NCBI GenBank assembly: GCA_963582685.1
Contig: CAUZSM010000004.1
Coordinates: 1 to 32,132 of the forward strand
Direction: 5' to 3'
Source: CAUZSM01 sp963582685
Lineage (GTDB): Archaea > Thermoplasmatota > Poseidoniia > Poseidoniales > Thalassarchaeaceae
Length of the DNA: 32,132 nt
Shown: in pieces, positions 1 to 8,672 of the stretch
Layout of the letters: every line of letters starts with the position of its first letter
Position numbering within the stretch: position 1 is the first letter of the stretch
The notes under the pieces: generated by a model
Databases searched by the model: none
Seen by the model: only the letters and a program-made list of their open reading frames with translations
Told to the model about the DNA's origin: nothing
Program-made: the position numbers and the translations under genes

Positions 1-119
1 CGGCGAGTCAGATCGGGGATGTGTTAGGCGTTATGAGCGCGTGGATAGCAGATGGATTCAAGCCCCGTATGCCAGACGCACCACTTGACTGGATAGAACA
101 ATTACACGGAGGTAACTGA
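1..119 (+). CDS. C-terminal end of an unidentified protein (5' truncated)
   Basis: An open frame runs from the window edge (first full codon at 3) to a TGA at 117-119 and gives 38 visible residues ending in Leu-His-Gly-Gly-Asn. The stop abuts the next ATG directly and the next gene's Shine-Dalgarno sequence lies inside this frame, so the two genes are probably co-transcribed and translationally coupled. The visible tail is too short to assign a family. By context it may belong to the same lipid head-group pathway as the CDP-alcohol transferase that follows, but this is only a guess. Confidence 0.55.
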   Translation, partial: ASQIGDVLGVMSAWIADGFKPRMPDAPLDWIEQLHGGN

Positions 120-809
120 ATGGCATTTGAGAATCTGCGCGGTATTTGGTACAAGTTCCAGCAACCGGTAGTGGACAGGATGAGTGGGGTCGATCCCGCT
201 GTGCTGACTTGGATTAGTTTGGTCACTGCTGGAATTGCTTGTTGGCTGCTCGCGACAGCAGGCAACGATGCTGCGGGAGGCTGGAGGCTAATTGCTGCAA
301 TCGTGGTCATCTTCATCACTGCAGAATTAGACGCACTCGATGGTGGAGTAGCACGCACGCACGGCAAGGTGTCGAAGTACGGAGATTGGCTCGACCACAC
401 CATTGACAGAATCGTTGATCTTGGCCTGCTTATCGCTATCGGCATGAACGCTGCTTGGATAGCAAACGAATGGCTTGGATGGGCAGCGGCCACCTTCACT
501 TTACTCGGCTCATATATGGGTACACAATCACAGTCGGTAGGTCTCGGGCGTAATTATCGTGGATTCAGCCGTGCAGACAGGGTTGTCACCATCGTAATTG
601 GCGCACTGATTACCGCTGTTGCTGCCATCAATGGTTGGTCTGAATTAGCCCTACCTCCAGCGATTGCTGACATCATCGGATTCAACTCACTGAACGGCCT
701 TTCTGCTGTTCTTCTCATCTGTTTGGCCGGAGGAATGTACACCTTTATGACTAGAGCATACAGCGCTCGAAAAGCATTGCTTGCTGAGCGCTCAGACTCG
801 GCTGAATAA
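120..809 (+). CDS. CDP-alcohol phosphatidyltransferase family membrane enzyme
   Basis: A 229-residue integral membrane enzyme that should transfer a CDP-activated lipid alcohol onto a polar acceptor, forming a phospholipid head group. The family signature is complete around residues 71-92: D-A-L-D-G-G-V-A-R, then eight residues, G, three residues, D, three residues, D. These acidic residues bind the divalent metal and the CDP moiety. About six hydrophobic segments are visible, as usual for the family. The ATG at 120 is well supported by GGAGGT at 108-113, six bases upstream. The acceptor (inositol phosphate, glycerol phosphate or serine) cannot be read from the sequence; archaetidylinositol phosphate synthase is a reasonable candidate. 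The gene ends just before a perfect inverted repeat. Confidence 0.88.
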   Translation: MAFENLRGIWYKFQQPVVDRMSGVDPAVLTWISLVTAGIACWLLATAGNDAAGGWRLIAAIVVIFITAELDALDGGVARTHGKVSKYGDWLDHTIDRIVDLGLLIAIGMNAAWIANEWLGWAAATFTLLGSYMGTQSQSVGLGRNYRGFSRADRVVTIVIGALITAVAAINGWSELALPPAIADIIGFNSLNGLSAVLLICLAGGMYTFMTRAYSARKALLAERSDSAE

Positions 810-820
810 ACGGCCTTCTC

Positions 821-839
821 AACCCACCTTAGGTGGGTT
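821..839 (+). terminator. Perfect 9-bp inverted repeat, possible terminator
   Basis: AACCCACCT, one T, then AGGTGGGTT form a perfect palindrome 12 bases after the stop of the CDP-alcohol transferase gene and before the next gene at 897. Placement suggests a transcription end or RNA-processing hairpin. No clear U-tract follows, so an operator site is an alternative. Confidence 0.4.
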
Positions 840-896
840 CTATCGGCGGCACCCTCATATGACCTAAAGATGCACGGATAATACTGAGGCTGGGCC

Positions 897-3800
897 ATGA
901 ATGGGGGGCATCAACGGGCATCGATGATGATGATGACCCTGTTTTTGGGAGCCCTGATTGTGTGGATTCCACCTACTATTGCTGAGCAAAGTGATGACAG
1001 TGAATTACAAGCACAAGCGATTGATGTGACATTCGACCCTATTGGTGAACAGACCGTTGTTACATGGTTCAACGTCCAAACTTCAGATGGTTTCCTTTGG
1101 ACCGAAATGCAATCAACCTACTACTGGGTATACCGCCACGATGCCCCAATCAACTGGACCATCATTCAGAACGAAGGGCTGATGCCTTTTGCTAACGTCA
1201 CTGCATGTCTCTTCGGAGATTCTTCTTGCGTCAGTCCGGGCTCTCACGCTCAGCACACAGTCATCTTTCCGCTACCAGCCGGCACTAACGGCACGTTCTA
1301 CTACGCTATCGCCACATGGCATGCACTCAACAATTCAGTAACTGCGAATTTCTATCACGGTGAATCCAATGTTTCTGAGGGAATATTTGAGTTGACTCAA
1401 CCCGAAACCGCACCGTTCTATGTCACAGCAAATTATGACCCAATTCTTTCTGCTACAGACATTGCATGGGTGAACCTCAATTCAATCGTGCCCAATACCT
1501 TGGATGAAAGTGGGCCGAACGCGTATATGACCAAGATTTTCCGTCACGAGGATGCCGCTACCCGTGCTAACTGGCAGGGAATACCAAAGGAATTGATTGC
1601 TATTTTAGGACCAGGGAATTCCACTTATCGACACTTCATCGCACCTGAAACTGACATGGATGCTTTCTACTCAATCACCTATCAGGTTGGCATGTATGAA
1701 GACGTTCGATTCCTCGGAACTAACACACTCATTTACCCTGTACATGAAGATAATGTCTGGCCAGAACATGTTGAAGAAATCGAGGCTGAATTTTCGGCCG
1801 AATCTCTTGGTGGTACCGGTAATACCACCATCACATGGGTAGATCTTGAAAGCGAAGATGGAGAAACCTACTACATTTGGCGGTCAAGTACACAAATCAA
1901 CAATACAAGTGCACCTGGAATCGAACTGATTGCTACCATGCCGAAAGGATTCGGCTTTTATCGGCATGAAGTCCCACGCGGCATTTTGGGATACGCTTAC
2001 TACGCAATAACCGTCGCTGATTCTAACGGCAACCGCAATACCACAGTGCCCGTGTCTGTGACTGATAGCCTCGGTGAGAATACCTTTGACCCGTGGATTG
2101 CAGAGCCGACCGCAGTGTTCGCAGAACATCTTGGATACGGCCAAACCAGAATAACTTGGATGGACCAACTCGGCGCTGAAGGCGAGGAGTATCACGTCTG
2201 GCGTGCTGCCATCCGCCTTACCTCATTGTCCAATCTATCACTGGAAGCGACACTCGTTGCGATTATTCCTGATGGGTTGGGCACAGCCGTGGTTGACGTA
2301 CCAGAATTCATGGACCGACTCTCATTTTACTGCGTGACCTCTCTAGCCCGCTATGGTCACCTATCTGCTCCGTATGAGGATACACGCTTCCAGCAGAACT
2401 GCTATGGACCGATCAACGAGGATACGCTACCACCCTCGCTTCCTTTCATGCAAGATGCATCAATGCAGCAGCAGGGTAGCCAGAAGATTGCACTGCTGCG
2501 CTGGGTCAACGACATCACTGAGAGCGATGAGATCTACCAAATCTGGGTTAATCACGAAGACCCATTTGAAGGCAATACCACCCGCACGAGTGGTGATATT
2601 CTAACAGACCCCGGCTGGGAGATGATTCTTGAACCGATTGATGCACCGTACAACAACGTCCCTGACTTCACTCGAACTATTGACCTTGTCTCTCTGCTCA
2701 ACCAAACCACTTGGTATGCGGTAACCATCACTGATGAGTGGGGCAATACCAACACCCAGTACTCCATCTCTCTGAACGCGCGTCAAGTGTTGGAGGACAC
2801 CACTCCACCGAGCGTGGAAATGGAGATGTGGGATGATGATGACAACGTCATCGAAGCAATGTCTTCTGGCGAATACAAACTGCGATTCACTGTGTCCGAA
2901 CCATTGGCTGAGTTCCCAATCATCAATATCACGACTATGGACTACGCAATGGATGAATTTGGCGTAGTGAAATCTGGATATGCCTTCACCGCGCAAGGCT
3001 CGACAGTACGTGCTATTCCTGTCGCTGGCGAGCCACAAGTCTACTATTTCGACTTAGAGATCCTCTCTACGACGGCAACCACTGAACTTGTCATCAAAGT
3101 GATGCTGAACGACGTGTCATGGAATACTGCTTCCTACCAGATAACCGGCTGGCCGATTGATGCCGCATTGCCTACAATTGACGTGTACTCTCCATCATCG
3201 GACAGCCTCTACCTATACGGTGAGATGATTCACGTCTATGGCGCAGTAGGAGATGACGTTGGAGTCGAATCCGTCCAACTGATGTTCACCTACTGGGAGA
3301 ACGGCCTCAAGCGCGAGACTGAATGGACTGATGTCGTAGACCTGACTCCAGATAATGAGGACCCGAGTACCTTGGTATTCGAGTGGTGGGAGCCTGCAGC
3401 AACTTTTGTTGACAAAGGCAACCAGCGAGTGGATATCAGAGCCTACGATGCGTCGGGCAACGAGGCTCTGTGGAATACGGTATTCGTTGTTGACAGGTGC
3501 GAGCGCACCATCGACTATGTGACAATCTGTGAAGATGATATCGCAATCCCGAGGCCTGCTGAACCTGAGCCTGTTGAGGAGACTTACTACGAAGGAGTCT
3601 ACGGCATGGTATACTTGCTCGGCGGCGTTAACTTAGTGCTGCTGATTATTGTCATGCTCGCACTAATGCTTGGCAGCGGCGGTGGCTCAAAGAAGAGCGA
3701 GGGCGAAGAGGATGACGATGACTGGATGATGGAGTTCATGGGAGGCGCCGGCGGTGACCCTTCCTCAGACAATGCATTGGATAGCGCACCAGAGCAAGAC

Positions 3801-4034
3801 CTCTCAAAGGCCAAGACGCTAACTGATGATGAAGAGGAGGAAGCTGACCCATTCGCAGCAGCTGAAGGTAAGGATCGCAAGCGACGCAGCACGAAGAAGA
3901 AGCGAGACAAGGTTGCAGAGCCTGAAGAAGAAGACGACGAGTTCGGCGACGACGACTGGGGCGACGAAGAGGAAGAAGCTCCCAAGAAGAAGCGTCGAAA
4001 GGCATCGCGCCGTTCAGTTAGGCGCAAGAAGTGA
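897..4034 (+). CDS. Large surface protein with FN3-like repeats, one membrane anchor and a charged cytoplasmic tail
   Basis: A 1045-residue protein. Residues about 9-30 form a signal peptide ending near Thr-Ile-Ala before Glu-Gln. The ectodomain has at least five related beta-sandwich units, starting near residues 54, 188, 311, 418 and 533. They share a pattern of hydrophobic-Thr-Trp, acidic residues, Tyr, Ile/Val-Trp/Tyr-Arg, resembling fibronectin type III folds. Ig-like segments follow from about 630 and 750, with Asn-x-Ser/Thr sites throughout. A single transmembrane helix lies near 900-925. The last 120 residues are cytoplasmic, with Asp/Glu-rich blocks alternating with Lys/Arg-rich blocks. 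Such proteins are probably cell-surface or adhesion components; the ligand is unknown. The start could also be one of the Met residues 10-13. The gene overlaps the next by the GTGA motif. Confidence 0.8.
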   Translation: MNGGHQRASMMMMTLFLGALIVWIPPTIAEQSDDSELQAQAIDVTFDPIGEQTVVTWFNVQTSDGFLWTEMQSTYYWVYRHDAPINWTIIQNEGLMPFANVTACLFGDSSCVSPGSHAQHTVIFPLPAGTNGTFYYAIATWHALNNSVTANFYHGESNVSEGIFELTQPETAPFYVTANYDPILSATDIAWVNLNSIVPNTLDESGPNAYMTKIFRHEDAATRANWQGIPKELIAILGPGNSTYRHFIAPETDMDAFYSITYQVGMYEDVRFLGTNTLIYPVHEDNVWPEHVEEIEAEFSAESLGGTGNTTITWVDLESEDGETYYIWRSSTQINNTSAPGIELIATMPKGFGFYRHEVPRGILGYAYYAITVADSNGNRNTTVPVSVTDSLGENTFDPWIAEPTAVFAEHLGYGQTRITWMDQLGAEGEEYHVWRAAIRLTSLSNLSLEATLVAIIPDGLGTAVVDVPEFMDRLSFYCVTSLARYGHLSAPYEDTRFQQNCYGPINEDTLPPSLPFMQDASMQQQGSQKIALLRWVNDITESDEIYQIWVNHEDPFEGNTTRTSGDILTDPGWEMILEPIDAPYNNVPDFTRTIDLVSLLNQTTWYAVTITDEWGNTNTQYSISLNARQVLEDTTPPSVEMEMWDDDDNVIEAMSSGEYKLRFTVSEPLAEFPIINITTMDYAMDEFGVVKSGYAFTAQGSTVRAIPVAGEPQVYYFDLEILSTTATTELVIKVMLNDVSWNTASYQITGWPIDAALPTIDVYSPSSDSLYLYGEMIHVYGAVGDDVGVESVQLMFTYWENGLKRETEWTDVVDLTPDNEDPSTLVFEWWEPAATFVDKGNQRVDIRAYDASGNEALWNTVFVVDRCERTIDYVTICEDDIAIPRPAEPEPVEETYYEGVYGMVYLLGGVNLVLLIIVMLALMLGSGGGSKKSEGEEDDDDWMMEFMGGAGGDPSSDNALDSAPEQDLSKAKTLTDDEEEEADPFAAAEGKDRKRRSTKKKRDKVAEPEEEDDEFGDDDWGDEEEEAPKKKRRKASRRSVRRKK

Positions 4035-4858
4035 CGAAGGGGATGCGCTTGTTCGGCATGGGTGAGCCGAGTCAGGTCATTGACCAGTATCGTAGATACG
4101 TTCAGGATGGTCGAATGGAAATTGCTGAAGTTATGGCCTCAGAACTATCCGAACTGTTGTATTCTGACAAAAATCGAAGCATCGGTAAGCAAAATCATCT
4201 GGTCATGGTGCTTCGAGACCTCGCAACTATTCATGAGATTCGCGGCAAATGGCTAGAGAGTGTTGCTGCTGGAACCCAACTGAACAAGGAAAGAGGCAAA
4301 CTTGTCTCAATGCATCGTAGGGATCGGGACAAGGCTGGTGCGGCAGCAATTCAGGCCGAGGCTGCTGTAGATGAGATTCAACGTGGTAGGGCTCGAATGA
4401 ATCAGGGCTCGCTGCGCAAGGCGCTCTCACATTTTGGTAAAGCACGCAAACTCGCACCGGGCAATATCGAGGCGGCAGCGCGACGAATCGAAGCGCGGGA
4501 GAAATTGAAAGGCACGCTACGTGGAGCAGGTAGGGATGCGTTGAAACTAGCAAAGGTGTTGCAAAAAGCCGGGCCCGTCAGCCGTATCAGTGAAGTTTTC
4601 CAACTGCAACCAGAAGGTGAAGTCAGCCATCCAGTAGCAGGATTACAGGAGGATCTCTCACGATGGCTTTCTCTTGAAATGGAATTACCTGCGAAAAGTG
4701 CTGCTTCACTGATTCAATGCAAGAAGGAAATCGAGCGGCAAATCATAGCCATCGAAGCAGGAGAGCAGGCAGCAAATGCACGCTTGCAGGCTGCCATCGA
4801 ATCGCTTGAGCCGGTTGTCGATTACCACACTTATTCAACAAGCGGAACTTCTCAGTGA
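4031..4858 (+). CDS. TPR-like / helical repeat protein
   Basis: A 275-residue soluble, all-helical protein. Residues about 120-150 resemble a tetratricopeptide repeat: a small-residue helix with Gly-Ser-Leu-Arg-Lys-Ala-Leu, then a helix ending Lys-Leu-Ala-Pro-Gly-Asn. The flanking parts (1-115 and 160-270) are predicted helical and charged. TPR units mediate protein-protein contacts; no enzymatic motif is visible. The GTG start at 4031 overlaps the upstream TGA as GTGA, implying coupling to the surface protein whose cytoplasmic tail it might bind (inference). An alternative ATG lies at 4043. The 3' end overlaps by 7 bases the stop region of the convergent minus-strand gene. Confidence 0.72.
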   Translation: MTKGMRLFGMGEPSQVIDQYRRYVQDGRMEIAEVMASELSELLYSDKNRSIGKQNHLVMVLRDLATIHEIRGKWLESVAAGTQLNKERGKLVSMHRRDRDKAGAAAIQAEAAVDEIQRGRARMNQGSLRKALSHFGKARKLAPGNIEAAARRIEAREKLKGTLRGAGRDALKLAKVLQKAGPVSRISEVFQLQPEGEVSHPVAGLQEDLSRWLSLEMELPAKSAASLIQCKKEIERQIIAIEAGEQAANARLQAAIESLEPVVDYHTYSTSGTSQ

Positions 4859-7800
4859 CGCCCAAGATAAGACAACCACTTACGGCATGCTGGACACCAA
4901 GTCCAGCGGTCGCCTTGATGGACAGTTTCGTGTGATGAGCCGCCACAAGTCGGGCAAGGAGGATGCAATGAAGCGACGGCTGGCGCTCCTGCTGACATGA
5001 GTGCGCCTGTCGCCGGCGGAGCATCATCGAATGCTCGCTCTGTCTGGTCGATAGAAGAAATATCACTTGAACGACCTCGTAACGACAACAATCCTACTGC
5101 TACGCCGACGCCAAGTAGTAGAACTCCCAAAACCACCAAAACAATGGCAAGCATTCCCATGCCTCCACCATCGTCATTGTTACTGGATGGGTCGTTTGAG
5201 CCTGCCCCTCCGGTCTCATTCTCATTGCCATCGTCGACTCCATCATCTGGCCCTCCACTGGAGTTGTTACCACCGTCGTCGACATCGACCCAGGTGTTGT
5301 TGAACCACATTTCGCGAGTTTGTCCATCAGTTGAGGTAGCGATGAGGCGCAGAGTGATATTGTTGTGAACCATCTGTCGTGGCATCACAAATGTAGTGTG
5401 TACTCCAGTAGCAGACCAACTGGTCCAATCCTGCCACGGCATAGCTCCGGGAGGGTGCAAATTCGCAACTGCATCACCCATTCCAACGGTCGAATTCCAT
5501 GAGAGACCATACAGGGCCACCCTGACGGTATTCTCATCCGTTTTCTTCCAATCAACTGCAACATCCCATTTTTCACCGTCAACATTTGCCTGAGCAAAAA
5601 TACTCAGGTCTTCTGGTAGATTGAACGGCAGTAGTTCATCACACAGTTCAGAATCTTCGGGATAGTTGTCAATTGTGAGTCCAGTTGCAGATGCTGTAGG
5701 GCAGCCGTCCCCATCGATATCACTCCATGCGTCGATATCCAACCAAAATGCATCGCCGTTTTCTATTCTGAGGCCATCCAGTCCGGTTATCCAAGTGTAA
5801 TTATCACCATAGCCATCACCGTCGGTGTCTTGGCACTGCGTGGAATCCTGAGGCAAAGCGTCTCCATTCTCTACTATCCTGAGGCCATCGGCATCGGTTT
5901 GGTAAGAATGGTTGTCACCGCATCCATCGCCATCCTCATCACGCCATTGTGTCACATCAAATGGGAAGGCATCACCTGACTCATGAAGGCGCAAACCGCT
6001 GGGGCCATCGATGTCAAAAGAATACTCGTCTCCTTCTCCGTCTCCATCTGAATCGCACCACTGATCTGGGTTAGAGACAAAGGCATCACCGTAACCTGCA
6101 CCAGTAATGCAGGCTGGCCAGTCACTATCCGGATCAGACCACCCATCACCATCGGAGTCGGGGCAACCAAGCCTATCCACTGAGCTGGTGCCCCACGTCG
6201 AAACGCAACTGTCACCACCGGCACCAATCACGTTATTGTCACCATAGCCATCGCCATCGGTGTCCACCCATTGCAATGGATTGGTTGGGAAGGCGTCCTC
6301 AGCATCAAGCACGCCATCACCATCCATATCAGCCACCAAAATGTACCAAGCACCGGTGGTATTGGCCACTACCAATCCTGCGAATTCCGGTAGCATCCCA
6401 AGACCGCGCGGGATGCCGCCAATCAGCCAAGTGGAGGCTACTGTCATGTTCAGGCCATCGATGAATTCGACTTGCCCACTGAGTGATGTACCAGCGTCAC
6501 CGCTGGCGACTACTATCAGACCCTGCTCTGCAAAGGTTGCTCCAAAACCCTCCTGTGCAACTTGCATCTGCAGCATCTGTTGGCCTTGTTCAGCATCCCA
6601 CAAGATAGCCTGTCTATCCCATCCAACACTGAGTAGAACATTCACTTGCGGATGCCAACTGGTTACTCCAGTGTAGTTAGCGTGACTGTATGCAACTCCC
6701 AAATCGGACCAATGTGTTGCGTCGGGGTCAAGGGTCTCCCACATTCGCACATCGCCATTCTGTCCCGCGCTGGCAAGTTTGGACCCATCGGCGCTGAAGG
6801 CCAATGTCCAATGCTCGGTTTGGTAATCCCACTCACGCACCTCCATCATGGTGTGGATATCTAGAATCGATACTTTGCCAGCAACCCCAGTGCTGTTCAC
6901 GTCCTGAGTCCATGACATGGCAAGATAATCACCTAATGGATGCATGTCAATGCGACCGAACTTCTCAAACGGATGATTGCCATCTATTCGCCAAACCCAC
7001 TTATTCTTACCATTGTGGTCGCAGGACGTTATGACTCCGTCAGAAAAACCGGCTATGGTGTCAAATTCTGTTATTACCGCACTCTTTGCATATGCTCTGT
7101 CAGGAACAGGTGAATCGAAGTCAGGGTGGAAGCACTGACGCATCATCTTCCCTGACCTGGCATCGCGCACAGTAACCACACCGCCAGATTCTGCAAAGAT
7201 GACGAATGGCTCCATTGAATGGATGGATATCTCGCGCAGTAGATCTCCGCCAAATCTCCTGTCGATGGTGAGGCGCATTTGCTGACCATCGACCAAATGA
7301 ATCTCTACAGCACCATCTTTTCCAGCGGTTGCGAAACGAGTTGCTTGGTCGTCCGTCTCAACTGCAGTAACATCAGCAGCATACGACTTACCTCCCCCCA
7401 CTGTTGAGTGCCAGCCGTAGTCTGCGAGGATCCCTCCGGCACCGTCCAAAGTGAGGAGGCGACCGGGGTCATGCATCCCAACACCGAGCATGACGCCCGA
7501 AGGAAGCCACTCGAGACTGGAGACATTCTGAGGAATTGGGGTGAACCACTCCACTACTCCCGTATCATGGAAAAAATTGGCAATCACACCCTCAGTTGGG
7601 CGATTGTAAACTATGGTGTAGTGGTCGCCGTAGGGAGTGAAATCAATTCCCCAAGCCATCGCCTCTCCTCCAGCGACGTTACGCGTCCACGCGTGCGAAA
7701 GGCCCCAATCCGCGACATTCCATCCGGTTACTGTGTCACGATAAGCGGAGATGCCGGAATCAAATACACGATTGAGTGAGGCAACGAGCGACCCGTTCGG

Positions 7801-8496
7801 ACTGATTGCACAATCAGCTCCCCAATCAGTGTAAACTGATACACTGTTCGTAGACGAGCCATCAAGGAAATGGTCAGCATCAACCACCACGACTTCGCCG
7901 TTGATATTTGGGTCATCGATTCCCCCGCAGAATACCACTTTCGACCGATCGGGAGTAGTATCCATTCCCCAGAGGAAACCATCCTTGTTACCAGTCATGT
8001 CCGCAGCCCAATCACCAGTGCGAACCCATGACGAGTTCATCGGCCACGTTCCTTCGTCATCGACCACGGTATGAGCATACCATCCAGAAGCAGAATCAGC
8101 AGCCAGTACCACGTCATCATTGAGCCACAAAACATCGGCCAGAGGCTTCGGGTGCTTCATGTACAACACAGTGCGCCCATCAGTAACATTCCACACAACC
8201 AGTCGATTGTCAACAATGTCAACTACTGCCAAATGTTCTCCGCTCGGGGAGAAGTCCAACTCCCACAGAATCCCATTAGTTTGTGGCTGCCATAGACGAG
8301 GGTAGTTTCCACCCGTCCACACTGGAACATCGGTATTCTGCCACTGAGATAGTGCTCGCGAAGAAGTGTCCGAGTCCTCCTCGTTGTGCAATAGTGGGGA
8401 TATTGACTCACTTGGTGAGTTTGCATAACCACTCAAAGGCAGCAAAATCAGCGTGGCGATCAGAACCAAAGCCAGCCGTGGAATACCCCGCTTCAT
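4852..8496 (-). CDS. Giant exported beta-propeller protein with TSP3 calcium repeats, membrane anchor and zinc-ribbon tail
   Basis: A 1214-residue protein. The signal peptide (residues 1-25, Lys-Arg then a hydrophobic core ending Gly-Tyr-Ala) is followed by about 690 residues of WD40-like blades, with recurring Trp-Asp, Ser-Pro-Asn/Asp-Gly and DGxV elements. Residues about 722-952 hold roughly six thrombospondin type 3-like units, each with a DxDGDG core that should bind calcium, often followed by Gly-Asp-Ala-Phe-Pro and Gln-Trp. A Gly/Asn/Asp-rich linker leads to a membrane helix near 1111-1137. The cytoplasmic tail ends in CPTC and CPAC pairs, a likely zinc ribbon. The product is therefore predicted to be surface-displayed with an inward zinc module. 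Function is unknown; sensing or adhesion are guesses. Confidence 0.82.
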   Translation of the reverse strand: MKRGIPRLALVLIATLILLPLSGYANSPSESISPLLHNEEDSDTSSRALSQWQNTDVPVWTGGNYPRLWQPQTNGILWELDFSPSGEHLAVVDIVDNRLVVWNVTDGRTVLYMKHPKPLADVLWLNDDVVLAADSASGWYAHTVVDDEGTWPMNSSWVRTGDWAADMTGNKDGFLWGMDTTPDRSKVVFCGGIDDPNINGEVVVVDADHFLDGSSTNSVSVYTDWGADCAISPNGSLVASLNRVFDSGISAYRDTVTGWNVADWGLSHAWTRNVAGGEAMAWGIDFTPYGDHYTIVYNRPTEGVIANFFHDTGVVEWFTPIPQNVSSLEWLPSGVMLGVGMHDPGRLLTLDGAGGILADYGWHSTVGGGKSYAADVTAVETDDQATRFATAGKDGAVEIHLVDGQQMRLTIDRRFGGDLLREISIHSMEPFVIFAESGGVVTVRDARSGKMMRQCFHPDFDSPVPDRAYAKSAVITEFDTIAGFSDGVITSCDHNGKNKWVWRIDGNHPFEKFGRIDMHPLGDYLAMSWTQDVNSTGVAGKVSILDIHTMMEVREWDYQTEHWTLAFSADGSKLASAGQNGDVRMWETLDPDATHWSDLGVAYSHANYTGVTSWHPQVNVLLSVGWDRQAILWDAEQGQQMLQMQVAQEGFGATFAEQGLIVVASGDAGTSLSGQVEFIDGLNMTVASTWLIGGIPRGLGMLPEFAGLVVANTTGAWYILVADMDGDGVLDAEDAFPTNPLQWVDTDGDGYGDNNVIGAGGDSCVSTWGTSSVDRLGCPDSDGDGWSDPDSDWPACITGAGYGDAFVSNPDQWCDSDGDGEGDEYSFDIDGPSGLRLHESGDAFPFDVTQWRDEDGDGCGDNHSYQTDADGLRIVENGDALPQDSTQCQDTDGDGYGDNYTWITGLDGLRIENGDAFWLDIDAWSDIDGDGCPTASATGLTIDNYPEDSELCDELLPFNLPEDLSIFAQANVDGEKWDVAVDWKKTDENTVRVALYGLSWNSTVGMGDAVANLHPPGAMPWQDWTSWSATGVHTTFVMPRQMVHNNITLRLIATSTDGQTREMWFNNTWVDVDDGGNNSSGGPDDGVDDGNENETGGAGSNDPSSNNDDGGGMGMLAIVLVVLGVLLLGVGVAVGLLSLRGRSSDISSIDQTERAFDDAPPATGALMSAGAPAVASLHPPCPTCGGSSHETVHQGDRWTWCPACRKWLSYLGRH

Positions 8497-8672
8497 ATCC
8501 CGTCACCCGAAGTTCTCCCGCTTGATGGTTCGGGCGGAGCGTGCGAAGGCAATTATCAGTGGAAAGCAAGTACAGTATACAGTTCTCCGCCATTTTTAGA
8601 AGGGTGCGAAAACCGCTTCCTGCACCTTATGGTGAGGACAACGGTTATGTTACCGACAGCGAGCCTGAGTTC

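Noticed and set aside
3599..4027. Long minus-strand frame rich in serine
   Set aside because: It is the antisense shadow of the Glu/Asp/Lys-rich tail codons of the FN3-like surface protein, with no family resemblance and no start signal.
4997..5368. Plus-strand frame opposite the propeller gene's linker
   Set aside because: It mirrors the Gly/Asp/Asn-rich codons of the minus-strand gene and has Pro/Ser low complexity typical of a shadow.
5650..6340. Repetitive DNA that could suggest a CRISPR or tandem repeat array
   Set aside because: The repeats are irregular in spacing and explained by DxDGDG codons of the thrombospondin type 3-like units.
8541..8672. 44-residue N-terminal extension of FtsZ from a GTG
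   Set aside because: The residues do not resemble archaeal FtsZ N-termini and the DNA holds TATA-like boxes; the ATG at 8673 gives the expected family start.
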